Assembly: GCA_041648505.1 (NCBI GenBank)
Contig: JBAZOY010000006.1
Span: forward strand, 1 to 64,000
Direction: 5' to 3'
Source of the DNA: JBAZOY01 sp041648505
GTDB taxonomy: Bacteria > Desulfobacterota > Syntrophia > Syntrophales > CG2-30-49-12
DNA: 64,000 nucleotides
The translations under genes were made by a program, and so were the position numbers. The notes beneath the pieces were generated by a model. It did no database searches. It worked only from the letters and a program-made list of their open reading frames with translations, and was not told where the DNA came from. Positions 22,281 to 29,826 of this stretch are shown in pieces. Position 1 is the first letter of the stretch; each line of letters begins with the position of its first letter.

Positions 22281-22970
22281 CTATATGAAACTGCCCGATT
22301 CGGTCAGCAGTTCACGGGTTAAGAGAAGGCGGTCGCGCAGGTAGGTCAGGTAGGAGTGGATGCCCAGTTCCCAAGTGTCGCGGAAGGCACGGATCTGCTC
22401 CGGCTCGGCGGTCAGGTCCTCGTCCCTGCCGTCCTTCACGTCTCGTTTGTTGACGAAGGGCTGGAAATTGGAGCCGTATTTGATGCCGTAGGGCGGGTCA
22501 AGGTAGACCATCTGCACCTTGCCGGCCATGCCCTCTTTTTCCAGCAGCGAGTTCATCACCAGCAGGCTGTCGCCGGCCACCATGCGGTTGCTCCAGCCGT
22601 GGGCGTGCTGGTAGAACTCAATGGCCTCCCGGAGCGGCGGGTTTTCCTGCGGCGTGGCGAACAGCGAAAACTGCACCGGCGCTGCGGGGTCGGGGGTGCG
22701 GCGCACGGCCTCGACGATCGTGCGCGGGTCAATGCGCTCGTGGACGTGCAGTGAGACGGTGGGAATCTCGAACGACGTGTGCTCCGTCTTGCCCGCCCAT
22801 TGCAGTTGCGGGTCAATGTGCGGGTCGTAGGCGTAGGTTTTCTTCGCTCCGGCGTCCGGGTCGGTGTCCGGCGTTACCAGCCCGACGGGCGGATTGTTCA
22901 CCCGCTCCTTGCCTTTGTGCTCGTAGGACTCAATGGGTCTTTTCGTTTCGGTTGTCTTTTTTCTTGCCAT
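22281..22970 (-). pseudogene. Truncated second type III mod gene (N-terminal 229 residues)
   Basis: The protein is almost identical to the first 229 residues of the intact mod (MARKKTTETKRPIESYEHKG...; DPPYGIKYGS present) but stops after LLTESGS, before the target-recognition region and motif I, so it cannot methylate. DNA identity to the intact copy is high but not complete, with many third-position differences, and the leaders differ, so it is a separate diverged copy rather than a fresh duplication. It also starts just after an attC-like R' box GTTAGCC (23017-23011). Confidence 0.8.
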
Positions 22971-23010
22971 CTATAATCTTCCTCATCTGATTTCTGTCGC
23001 TGCTTGGGGA

Positions 23011-23124
23011 GGCTAACGCCTGGGTCAGCCAGGGCCCTCCGTTTGGACGATTGGCTGCACCCGGAAGTTTGAACAAAGGATTGAATGCGACCTTTCAGAT
23101 CTCATCAATCCTTATTGGTTATGC
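23011..23124 (-). other. attC: Composite attC-like region between DUF6680-like gene and truncated mod
   Basis: The right part (23068-23124) is the second copy of the 57-bp repeat: GCATAAC overlapping the gene's TAA stop, then AAGGATTGA...TCAATCCTT and GTT. The left part (23011-23067) repeats the hairpin of the 21441 site, GCAGCCAATCGTCCAAAC...GGGCCCTGGCTGA, ending in R' GTTAGCC with CC-GGGT pairing to ACCC-A-GG around a bulged A. It may be two sites in tandem or one long site. Confidence 0.55.
23068..23124 (-). repeat. 57-bp repeat at the 3' end of the DUF6680-like gene (copy B)
   Basis: Second copy of the element at 13868-13924, 44 of 57 positions equal by eye. It contains a perfect 9-bp inverted repeat AAGGATTGA/TCAATCCTT and, like copy A, overlaps the stop codon of the gene before it. 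Confidence 0.6.
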
Positions 23125-23751
23125 GTCCTCATCTTTATCTTTGGCTGCCTTAGAAACAGAGACCTCTAGCTTGCGTTTGCCATCAATGAGTTCCTTAAAT
23201 CCTTCGCGAAGGTCCTTTTGCTCCTTTAAAGCCTCCTCACTCACAGGAAAACTCGTGACGTCCATTTTGAGGTGGGCATCACCATACAGTAGTCTGACCA
23301 AGCCACCCCGAATCAACCGCTCTTCGGTCTCAAACTGAGCATGGGCCTCCGGAGCGTAGATTCCTCGCTTAACGTGGACTTCGTCAAAGACGTATCCGAG
23401 TGATTTTCCCATTTCCATGAGAAGTTTAGCTAGAAGGTCGACACGACGTTCTCCCCATATCGGTTGCTGCTTCTCATCGTCCTTCGGGTAGTGGTAGAGG
23501 TGATCCAAGTATGTCTTCCAGGCATCAGTTACTCCCTTGTACTTCATGCCTTGGAACTCGAGGTCAATCATGTTCAGTGCCTGAACGTGCTGAGGTGATA
23601 CGGTGGCAGCACGAGTCGCCATCAATATCTTGAATACATTCAGTTTGCGGGTTTTGTCCTCGCGGTAACGCTCCAGGAGTTTCTGCACTTGAACAGCAAC
23701 CAGTGGCGCGAGAAGAACCGCAACGATCATCAGCCAATCTGCTATCCTCAT
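23119..23751 (-). CDS. Membrane-anchored protein resembling DUF6680
   Basis: 210 residues. One N-terminal helix (DWLMIVAVLLAPLVAVQVQ) is followed by a basic stretch (RYREDKTRKLNVFKILMATRA) and a mostly helical cytoplasmic domain with ALNMIDLEFQG and KYKGVTDAWKTYLDHLYHYP. This pattern matches my recollection of DUF6680, a family of unknown function; the assignment is not certain. GGAGG lies before ATG 23751. The stop TAA lies within GCATAAC, as in gene cassettes. No complementary GTTATGC box is visible upstream, so the start of its cassette is unclear. Confidence 0.72.
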   Translation of the reverse strand: MRIADWLMIVAVLLAPLVAVQVQKLLERYREDKTRKLNVFKILMATRAATVSPQHVQALNMIDLEFQGMKYKGVTDAWKTYLDHLYHYPKDDEKQQPIWGERRVDLLAKLLMEMGKSLGYVFDEVHVKRGIYAPEAHAQFETEERLIRGGLVRLLYGDAHLKMDVTSFPVSEEALKEQKDLREGFKELIDGKRKLEVSVSKAAKDKDEDA

Positions 23752-24128
23752 TGCTCGCTTCCTCCGTAATCATTGCGCCGTTCATCCCGACTGCAAGCGG
23801 GCGGAGCTGCCGTAAAACCTTAGCTTAACAAACCCTTTCGCGATGATTTGCTGCTCTCTGGAATTTAATCATCCTATGTGTTTATTTGTAAGGTAGTATG
23901 GGGAAATTTTCTCATGAAATCAAGAACTGATTGTAAGATATTAGGGATTTTATGGTAGTATTGGATGAGTGTCATGGTCAGCATCATGGTGCTCAATCGA
24001 AGGAGATGGACAGATTCCGGCCTGTAAGCACATGAACAGGATACCGGAAACAAAGATATTTCGCTTGCCGTTGGTATAAGCGGAAAGATTTATAAGTAAT
24101 AGCAGGTAACTATTTGTAATTATTTTCA
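23752..24128. other. Intergenic stretch at the right edge of the accessory island
   Basis: No gene recognised. On the minus strand GTTAAGC (about 23820) could be a worn core box upstream of the DUF6680-like gene, but it does not fully complement that cassette's R''. Confidence 0.3.
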
Positions 24129-24157
24129 TTGACAACTCAGTATCATTTTCTTAGTAT
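24129..24157 (+). promoter_or_regulatory. Sigma-70-type promoter of the tungstate/molybdate-like operon
   Basis: TTGACA (24129-24134), a 17-base spacer and TAGTAT (24152-24157) lie 27 bases before the start of the HTH regulator gene, whose ribosome site is GGGAGGG. Confidence 0.55.
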
Positions 24158-24183
24158 TTTATTATTTTGTTGGGAGGGTAGCC

Positions 24184-25101
24184 ATGTCTGAAGAGATGAT
24201 GAATACTAAAGAGCTGGCTCAATATCTGGGGATTCACGAGAAGCAGGTCTATATCTTGATCAAATCGAAGAGGCTTCCGTCTACACGGGTGACCGGGAAG
24301 TGGGTTTTCCCAAAGATGTTGATTGACGAATGGATTAATTCGAGCGCAAAAACAGGTCTTGAACAGGCCAGAGAGAGAAGCAAGAAATTCGAGGGAGTTC
24401 TTCTGGCCTCAGGCAGCAATGACCCCGTTCTGGATATGCTCCATACCAATATGAGAAAATCGTGCCCTGAATTTTATATATTTTCCGCGAACACAGGAAG
24501 TACTGATGGCCTTAAAGCCCTGAACCTGGGTTATACCGATATCGCCTGGTCTCACCTTTTCGATCCAAAGAGCGGTGAATATAATATTCCTTTTCTTGCG
24601 AACTATCTTCCTAATATAAAACCTGTTGTAGTTAATCTCTTCCGACGTGATCTCGGATTCGTGGTTGCTCCTGAAAATCCTCTCTGCATTCGCGGGTTCG
24701 AGGATCTGACTCAGAAAGAGGTAAGGTTAATTAACCGGCAGAAGGGTTCCGGTACAAGGGTGCTGTTGGACCATCACCTGAAGAGATTAAATATCCCAAC
24801 ATCCGAAATTCGCGGGTATGAAAATGAGGTTTATACCCATTTTGAAGTAGGTCTTGCCATTCTCTCCAGTGAGGCGGATATTGGTATTGCCACGATCGCT
24901 GTTAGTAAACTCCTCGGCCTTCCTTTTATTCCTATTACCCAGGAAAGTTTTGACATGATCCTTGATCAAGCGACGTTTTTTGAAAAAGGTATCCAGACCT
25001 TCATTGATATTCTAAACTCCCTGGAATTTCGAAACAGGGTTGAAAGATTGGGAAGCTACGACTTCAAAAATTCAGGAAAAATTCTTTATTCAAAAAATTA
25101 A
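24184..25101 (+). CDS. Excisionase-type HTH plus periplasmic-binding-protein-like regulator
   Basis: 305 residues. N-terminal winged/MerR-like helix-turn-helix (TKELAQYLGIHEKQVYILIK...GKWVFPKMLIDEWI, residues 7-55), then a binding-protein-like domain (PF12727 type) with LLASGSNDPVLDML, DLGFVVAPENPL, INRQKGSGTRVLLDHHL and DIGIATIAVSKLLGL. Such fusions sense molybdate or tungstate in the cytoplasm and regulate transport. It lies directly upstream of a Tup-like permease and ATPase in the same direction. Because it has no signal peptide, it cannot be the transporter's external binding protein. Confidence 0.82.
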   Translation: MSEEMMNTKELAQYLGIHEKQVYILIKSKRLPSTRVTGKWVFPKMLIDEWINSSAKTGLEQARERSKKFEGVLLASGSNDPVLDMLHTNMRKSCPEFYIFSANTGSTDGLKALNLGYTDIAWSHLFDPKSGEYNIPFLANYLPNIKPVVVNLFRRDLGFVVAPENPLCIRGFEDLTQKEVRLINRQKGSGTRVLLDHHLKRLNIPTSEIRGYENEVYTHFEVGLAILSSEADIGIATIAVSKLLGLPFIPITQESFDMILDQATFFEKGIQTFIDILNSLEFRNRVERLGSYDFKNSGKILYSKN

Positions 25102-25187
25102 TGTGACTATTCAGAATTAAGAATTCAGAAGGTGAGGGGAGAATATCAGGTAGTATTAAGGTCTTTTGATTGTGACAGGAAAATAAG

Positions 25188-25886
25188 ATGGATCTGATTT
25201 TTGAAGGGATTAAAAAAGCCTTCTGGCTATTAGTAACTTTTGACCCGGAGGTGATGCATATCACCTTTCTTTCGCTCCGTGTTTCCGGAACAGCTACCCT
25301 TATCAGCCTACTGATAGGAGTCTCTATCGGGACAGCCGTTGCGCTTTCAAGATTTCCGGGGAAAAGGGTGGTTGCAAGTCTCATCAATACGGGTATGGGA
25401 CTTCCGCCAGTCGTGGTTGGTCTTTTCGTTACCATTTTATTGTGGAGAAACGGGCCACTTGGACTGCTGGAAATCCTCTATACGCCCACCGCCATGATTA
25501 TCGCTCAAACGATCATTGCCACACCTATTGTGATGGGTATCACGCTGGCCGCCATTCAGCAGCTTCCACAAAAACTACGACTTCAGATTCTTGGCCTCGG
25601 GGCAACTCGTCTCCAGATGGTCTGGATTCTTCTGAGAGAAGCCAAACTTCCGCTCCTGGCTGCCGTAATGGCTGGATTCGGCGGGGTAATCTCCGAAGTC
25701 GGCGCTTCTATCATGGTGGGGGGTAATATCAAGGGCTATTCACGAGTTCTTACCACAGCGACGGTTATGGAAACGAATCGGGGAAACTTTGATATTGCAA
25801 TTGCCATGGGTATTATCCTTATGTTGTTTACCTTTTTCGTTAATTTGATCCTCACCCAGATCCAGCAGAGAGAAAGGCCGCGATAA
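25188..25886 (+). CDS. tupB: Tungstate-type ABC transporter permease
   Basis: 232 residues with about five membrane helices and the binding-protein-dependent permease signature around GLGATRLQMVWILLREAKLP. The GLPPVVVGLFVTILLWRNGP segment is typical of TupB/WtpB tungstate permeases. It would pair with the ATPase encoded 60 bases downstream. The substrate is inferred from family resemblance and from the adjacent HTH-binding-protein regulator; molybdate is possible. A TupA binding protein gene is not in this cluster. Confidence 0.85.
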   Translation: MDLIFEGIKKAFWLLVTFDPEVMHITFLSLRVSGTATLISLLIGVSIGTAVALSRFPGKRVVASLINTGMGLPPVVVGLFVTILLWRNGPLGLLEILYTPTAMIIAQTIIATPIVMGITLAAIQQLPQKLRLQILGLGATRLQMVWILLREAKLPLLAAVMAGFGGVISEVGASIMVGGNIKGYSRVLTTATVMETNRGNFDIAIAMGIILMLFTFFVNLILTQIQQRERPR

Positions 25887-25946
25887 AAACTGAGCGTGGA
25901 TTGTGTCTGTTTGCCGGCAGACACAGTCGTGGTATCGGGAACGGGA

Positions 25947-27053
25947 ATGAATGTAAAAGAATTTAATCCGCTCATAGAGATTAAAAACCTTAAGGTTATA
26001 AGAGGAGGGACATTAATACTGAATGTCCCATCCTTTTCAGTCCGGGAAGGTGAAGTTCTTTCCCTGATAGGACCGAATGGGGCGGGAAAGACCACTTTTC
26101 TCCAGACCCTGTCTTACATAGCGAAACCTTTTCAGGGTGAAATTCATTTCAGGGGAAAGAGGGTTGAGAAGGATCATTCCGTTTTAGAGTACCGAAGGAA
26201 ACTGGCCATGGTATTTCAGGAGCCTCTTCTCTTTGATACAACTGTCTTTAACAACGTCGCAGCAGGTCTGAAAATTCGCGGAGTCAAGAAAAGAGAGATT
26301 CGTGAAAGAGTGATGAAGCAATTGGAGAGATTAGGAATTAGTCGTCTCATAGATCGCTCTGCGAAAACACTTTCAGGAGGTGAGGCACAGAGAACGAGCC
26401 TGGCAAGGGCATTTGCCCTTGAACCGGAAATTCTTCTCCTTGATGAACCTTTTATTTCCCTGGACCCTCCTACCCGTGATTCCCTGATTGAAGACTTTGA
26501 ACTTATCCTTAAGAAAACTAAAACTACGGTGATATTGGCTACTCATGATCGCCTGGAGGCCTTAAGGCTTTCAACACAGATGGCAGTGATGAATGAGGGA
26601 AGAATAATACAGGCGGGACTTCCTGAAGAGCTGATGAATCAACCTGTTAGTGAATGGGTGGCTTCATTTGTGGGAGTGGAGACAATTCTGAGCGGGGAGG
26701 TGGTTAAGCAGAATGGTGGAACCATCATCGTATCAATTGAAGGTCAGGAGATCGAAGCCATAGGAGATTGCCGTTTGGGTGAGTCTGTTATTCTCTGTAT
26801 TAGACCGGAAAATGTCACTCTTTCGACCCACAACCATCACGAAAAGACAGTTACGGGGAATGTATTCCCGGGCAGGATTGTAAAGGCCATTCCCCTTGGT
26901 TTCTATCAAAAAGTTCATCTTAATTGCGGGTTTCCTCTCGTTGCCTATGTAACCAATCCTTCTCTCGAAGAATTATCTTCGGGGAAGGAAAAAGAGATAA
27001 GAGCTTCCTTTAAAGCCACTGCAGTTAACATAGTAAAAAAGGAACTTTATTAA
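25947..27053 (+). CDS. tupC: Tungstate-type ABC transporter ATP-binding protein
   Basis: 368 residues from ATG 25947; a GTG at 25896 would add 17 residues that match nothing. Walker A GPNGAGKTT (near 44), Q-loop VFQEPLLF, signature LSGGEAQRTSLARAF, Walker B ILLLDEPFISLD and the H-loop LATHD are complete. A C-terminal region of about 120 residues with two TOBE-like units (ILSGEVVKQNGGTIIVS; ILCIRPENVTLS) is typical of molybdate/tungstate importers and may bind the oxyanion. Last gene of the operon. Confidence 0.87.
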   Translation: MNVKEFNPLIEIKNLKVIRGGTLILNVPSFSVREGEVLSLIGPNGAGKTTFLQTLSYIAKPFQGEIHFRGKRVEKDHSVLEYRRKLAMVFQEPLLFDTTVFNNVAAGLKIRGVKKREIRERVMKQLERLGISRLIDRSAKTLSGGEAQRTSLARAFALEPEILLLDEPFISLDPPTRDSLIEDFELILKKTKTTVILATHDRLEALRLSTQMAVMNEGRIIQAGLPEELMNQPVSEWVASFVGVETILSGEVVKQNGGTIIVSIEGQEIEAIGDCRLGESVILCIRPENVTLSTHNHHEKTVTGNVFPGRIVKAIPLGFYQKVHLNCGFPLVAYVTNPSLEELSSGKEKEIRASFKATAVNIVKKELY

Positions 27054-27139
27054 ACCCATTCCTTCTCTATATTCAAGAATGTGCAACTTTAAGAATATAA
27101 AAACTTCCCGGTGCTCTCATGTTTTATGGCCTTTCTTTC

Positions 27140-27168
27140 TTGACACACAACCCTCTTTTCCTTATAAT
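27140..27168 (+). promoter_or_regulatory. Strong sigma-70-type promoter before the MFS gene
   Basis: TTGACA (27140-27145), a 17-base spacer and TATAAT (27163-27168) match the consensus at all twelve positions. The MFS gene starts 32 bases downstream. Confidence 0.7.
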
Positions 27169-27200
27169 CCCTCAACATAAAAGCGAGTCCTTATCAAACC

Positions 27201-28427
27201 ATGGCTGAAGCCGAAAAAGCCACCCCTCAATCCTGTTCTCCTGCGCAGCAAAACGCCAATTGGCTGGATTCTCTTGGGTCTCTTCTTTATCTGGTTGGGA
27301 TTTTTTTTATCAATTTCCTTTCCCGGGTTATTTTGGGTCCTCTGCTGGTCGTTATTGAAAAAGACCTCCATCTTACCCACATGGAAGCCGGAGGCCTCTT
27401 TTTTTTCATTACGCTTGGGTACAGTTTCTCTATCCTGGGGTCCGGCTATATTGCCTGCCGGTTGACCCATCGCCAGGTGATCTTTATTTCCGCCTTAGGT
27501 ATGGGGATAGCGCAGTTTATCATTTCCCTTCACCTGCCTCTTTGGGGTGTCCAGTTTTCTTTGCTGCTTCTTGGATTAACGACAGGAATCTATCTACCGT
27601 CCGGGATGGCGACCCTGACTTCGATCGTAAAACCACAGCACTGGGGAAAAGCGGTGGCGGTTCATGAACTGGCTCCGAATTTAGGTTTTATAGCGGCCCC
27701 TTTCTTAGCGGAGGTTTTTCTACGCTGGTCTTCCTGGCGGGGACTCCTCCTGGTTTTCAGTGTTATTTCTATTCTGCTCGGATTAACGTATAACCGCTTC
27801 AGTAAAGGGGGAGATTTTTATGGGGAGGCACCTACTCTGAAGGTGGTCTCGGGTTTATTCAGAAACCCCTCCTTCTGGACCATGATGGTCATGTTTGGAT
27901 TGGGTATTGCAACCAGTTTTGGCCTTTACTCTATGTTGCCCCTTTTTCTGGTGAGCGGACGCGGATTGGAACGTACCTGGGCCAACACACTCATTGCTCT
28001 GTCACGTATAACCAGTTTGTTTATCGCCTTTGCTGCCGGGTGGTTTGTCGACCGCTGGGGTGTAAAGAAATCTCTGTCTGTTTTTTTTGGTGCAACGGGG
28101 ATTCTGACTATTATGGTAGGGATATTTACCGGTTCCTGGCTGACGATTGTAGTCTTCCTTCAGCCTCTGGTGGCCGTTTGTTTTTTCCCTGCCGGATTTA
28201 CAGCCATCAGCCGGGTTGGCCCACCAGAGCTTCGTAATGTAGCGGTGTCTGTTACCATCTCCCTGGGGTATGTTTTTGGCGGCGGGTTCATTCCCACTTT
28301 TATAGGTTGGGCCGGAGAACATGGATCTTTTGCCGGCGGAATTATTGGAACAGGTTTGTTCACCCTGCTTTGTCTGCCATTGATCCGGAAATTGAAATTA
28401 ACCGCTATTACCGATCAAAAGCAATAA
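27201..28427 (+). CDS. Major facilitator superfamily transporter
   Basis: 408 residues, about twelve membrane helices. It has the MFS loop 2-3 pattern (LGSGYIACRLTHRQVIFIS) and its repeat in the second half (FAAGWFVDRWGVKKSLSVF). The fold suits a proton-linked exporter or importer of a small molecule; the substrate cannot be read. It has its own strong promoter. A degraded stretch of a related gene (GWFVDRWGARKATAIF) lies at 34747-34800. Confidence 0.85.
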   Translation: MAEAEKATPQSCSPAQQNANWLDSLGSLLYLVGIFFINFLSRVILGPLLVVIEKDLHLTHMEAGGLFFFITLGYSFSILGSGYIACRLTHRQVIFISALGMGIAQFIISLHLPLWGVQFSLLLLGLTTGIYLPSGMATLTSIVKPQHWGKAVAVHELAPNLGFIAAPFLAEVFLRWSSWRGLLLVFSVISILLGLTYNRFSKGGDFYGEAPTLKVVSGLFRNPSFWTMMVMFGLGIATSFGLYSMLPLFLVSGRGLERTWANTLIALSRITSLFIAFAAGWFVDRWGVKKSLSVFFGATGILTIMVGIFTGSWLTIVVFLQPLVAVCFFPAGFTAISRVGPPELRNVAVSVTISLGYVFGGGFIPTFIGWAGEHGSFAGGIIGTGLFTLLCLPLIRKLKLTAITDQKQ

Positions 28428-28566
28428 TTCCAATAGAAAAGCAAGCATTTATCTCGGCGGATTTCTTCATACTCCACTCGTGAGGTTATCAATACTGAGC
28501 CGAATTCCCTTGGCAGCATATTCAGTTTTAGATATACACTTTTATATATTCATCAGGAGAATAGTG

Positions 28567-29115
28567 ATGTCCATTAAATACGCCATGCTTGGTATCCTGG
28601 CCGAAAGGGATCTGCACGGCTATGAGTTAAAAAGCAGCTTTGACGAGAAGGTCGGTGAGTTTTGGAGTCTGAACTACGGCCAGATTTATTCCACACTTGA
28701 TCGTCTCGAAAAGGAGGCCCTCGTTACCTATGACCGGCAGGCACAGGATAAGCGGCCGGACCGAAAGATTTTCAGCATAACTACGAAAGGCCGGAAGGAA
28801 CTGGATGAATGGCTTTCAACGCCGGTAACCAGGGTACGGGCGCTGCGCGACGAATTATTTATCAAACTCGTGTTCATGGACAAGAATAATCCTGCCCCCG
28901 TTCTGGAACTGATCGAAAAGCAAAAAATTTTATACCTTAAGCAGATGAACCGGCTTACTCACCAAAAAGTGGCGCTTAAAAAGGAAGCCAAAAGTCTTGA
29001 CACCATTGCTACGGAACTGCTGATGGATGCGGGACTCTTTCACGCCGAGGCGGATATCAAGTGGCTGACCCTGTGCGAGTCGAAGATCAAGGCAGCTACT
29101 GTGAAAAAGAATTGA
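28567..29115 (+). CDS. PadR-family transcriptional regulator
   Basis: 182 residues from ATG 28567, with AGGAG about eight bases upstream; the frame is open further back but has no site there. N-terminal winged helix (KYAMLGILAERDLHGYELKS, QIYSTLDRLEKEALV, KIFSITTKGRKELDEWL) and a C-terminal helical dimer domain typical of PadR. It heads an ABC-transporter operon, 20 bases before the ATPase gene, and probably represses it until a ligand binds. Confidence 0.9.
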   Translation: MSIKYAMLGILAERDLHGYELKSSFDEKVGEFWSLNYGQIYSTLDRLEKEALVTYDRQAQDKRPDRKIFSITTKGRKELDEWLSTPVTRVRALRDELFIKLVFMDKNNPAPVLELIEKQKILYLKQMNRLTHQKVALKKEAKSLDTIATELLMDAGLFHAEADIKWLTLCESKIKAATVKKN

Positions 29116-29134
29116 GGAATTGAGGAGGTTGAAT

Positions 29135-29826
29135 CATGATCGAACTGAAGAATGCCGGTAAGAAATATCAGCAGGGTGAGCGTGAGGTTCATGCGTTGCG
29201 GAATGTTTCTCTCTTTATCAAAAAAAGGTGAGTTTTTGAGCATCATGGGACCGAGTGGTTCCGGGAAGAGCACGCTCCTGAATCTTATGGGAGGTCTGGA
29301 CCAGCCGACATCCGGTGAGGTATTTATCGACAATAAGCCGCTCCATGGAATCAAGGACGACGAGCTCACCCTTATCAGGCGCAGACGGGTTGGATATATT
29401 TTTCAGTTTTTTAACCTTCTCCCTTTGCTCACGGCGGCCGAAAACATAGGCTTGCCGCTTTTGCTGGAAGGCATTCCCTTTTCAGAGATCAGACCCAGGG
29501 CCGAATTACTCTTGCAGAAAGTTGGTCTGGGAGAGCGATACGAACACCGGCCGGAACAGCTTTCAGGCGGGGAGATGCAGCGGGTCGCTATTGCCCGTGC
29601 ACTGATAGCGAGCCCTGCCGTTCTTCTCGCAGATGAGCCTACCGGCAATCTCGATTCCCATACCAGTGAAGAAATATTCCTCCTCCTAAAATCTTTTAAC
29701 GAACATGGCCAGACCATCGTGATGGTAACGCATGACCCCAAAGCTGCGGCCTACGGCACGCGCATTATCACGCTCAAGGACGGCGCGCTGTCGGAAGATA
29801 TTTCCATAGGGGGGGCTGCAATATGA
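29135..29826 (+). CDS. LolD/MacB-type ABC ATPase, frameshifted at an A7 run
   Basis: ATG 29135 with GGAGG upstream gives MIELKNAGKKYQQGEREVHA then LRNVSLFIKK and a stop just after seven A (29220-29226). Removing one A joins it to KGEFLSIMGPSGSGKSTLLN, with signature LSGGEMQRVAIARAL, Walker B VLLADEPTGNLD and H-loop VMVTHDPKAA. The whole is about 230 residues, normal for LolD-like ATPases that power FtsX-type permeases. The A7 tract could be a sequencing error or a slippage site. The stop overlaps the permease start (ATGA). Confidence 0.82.
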
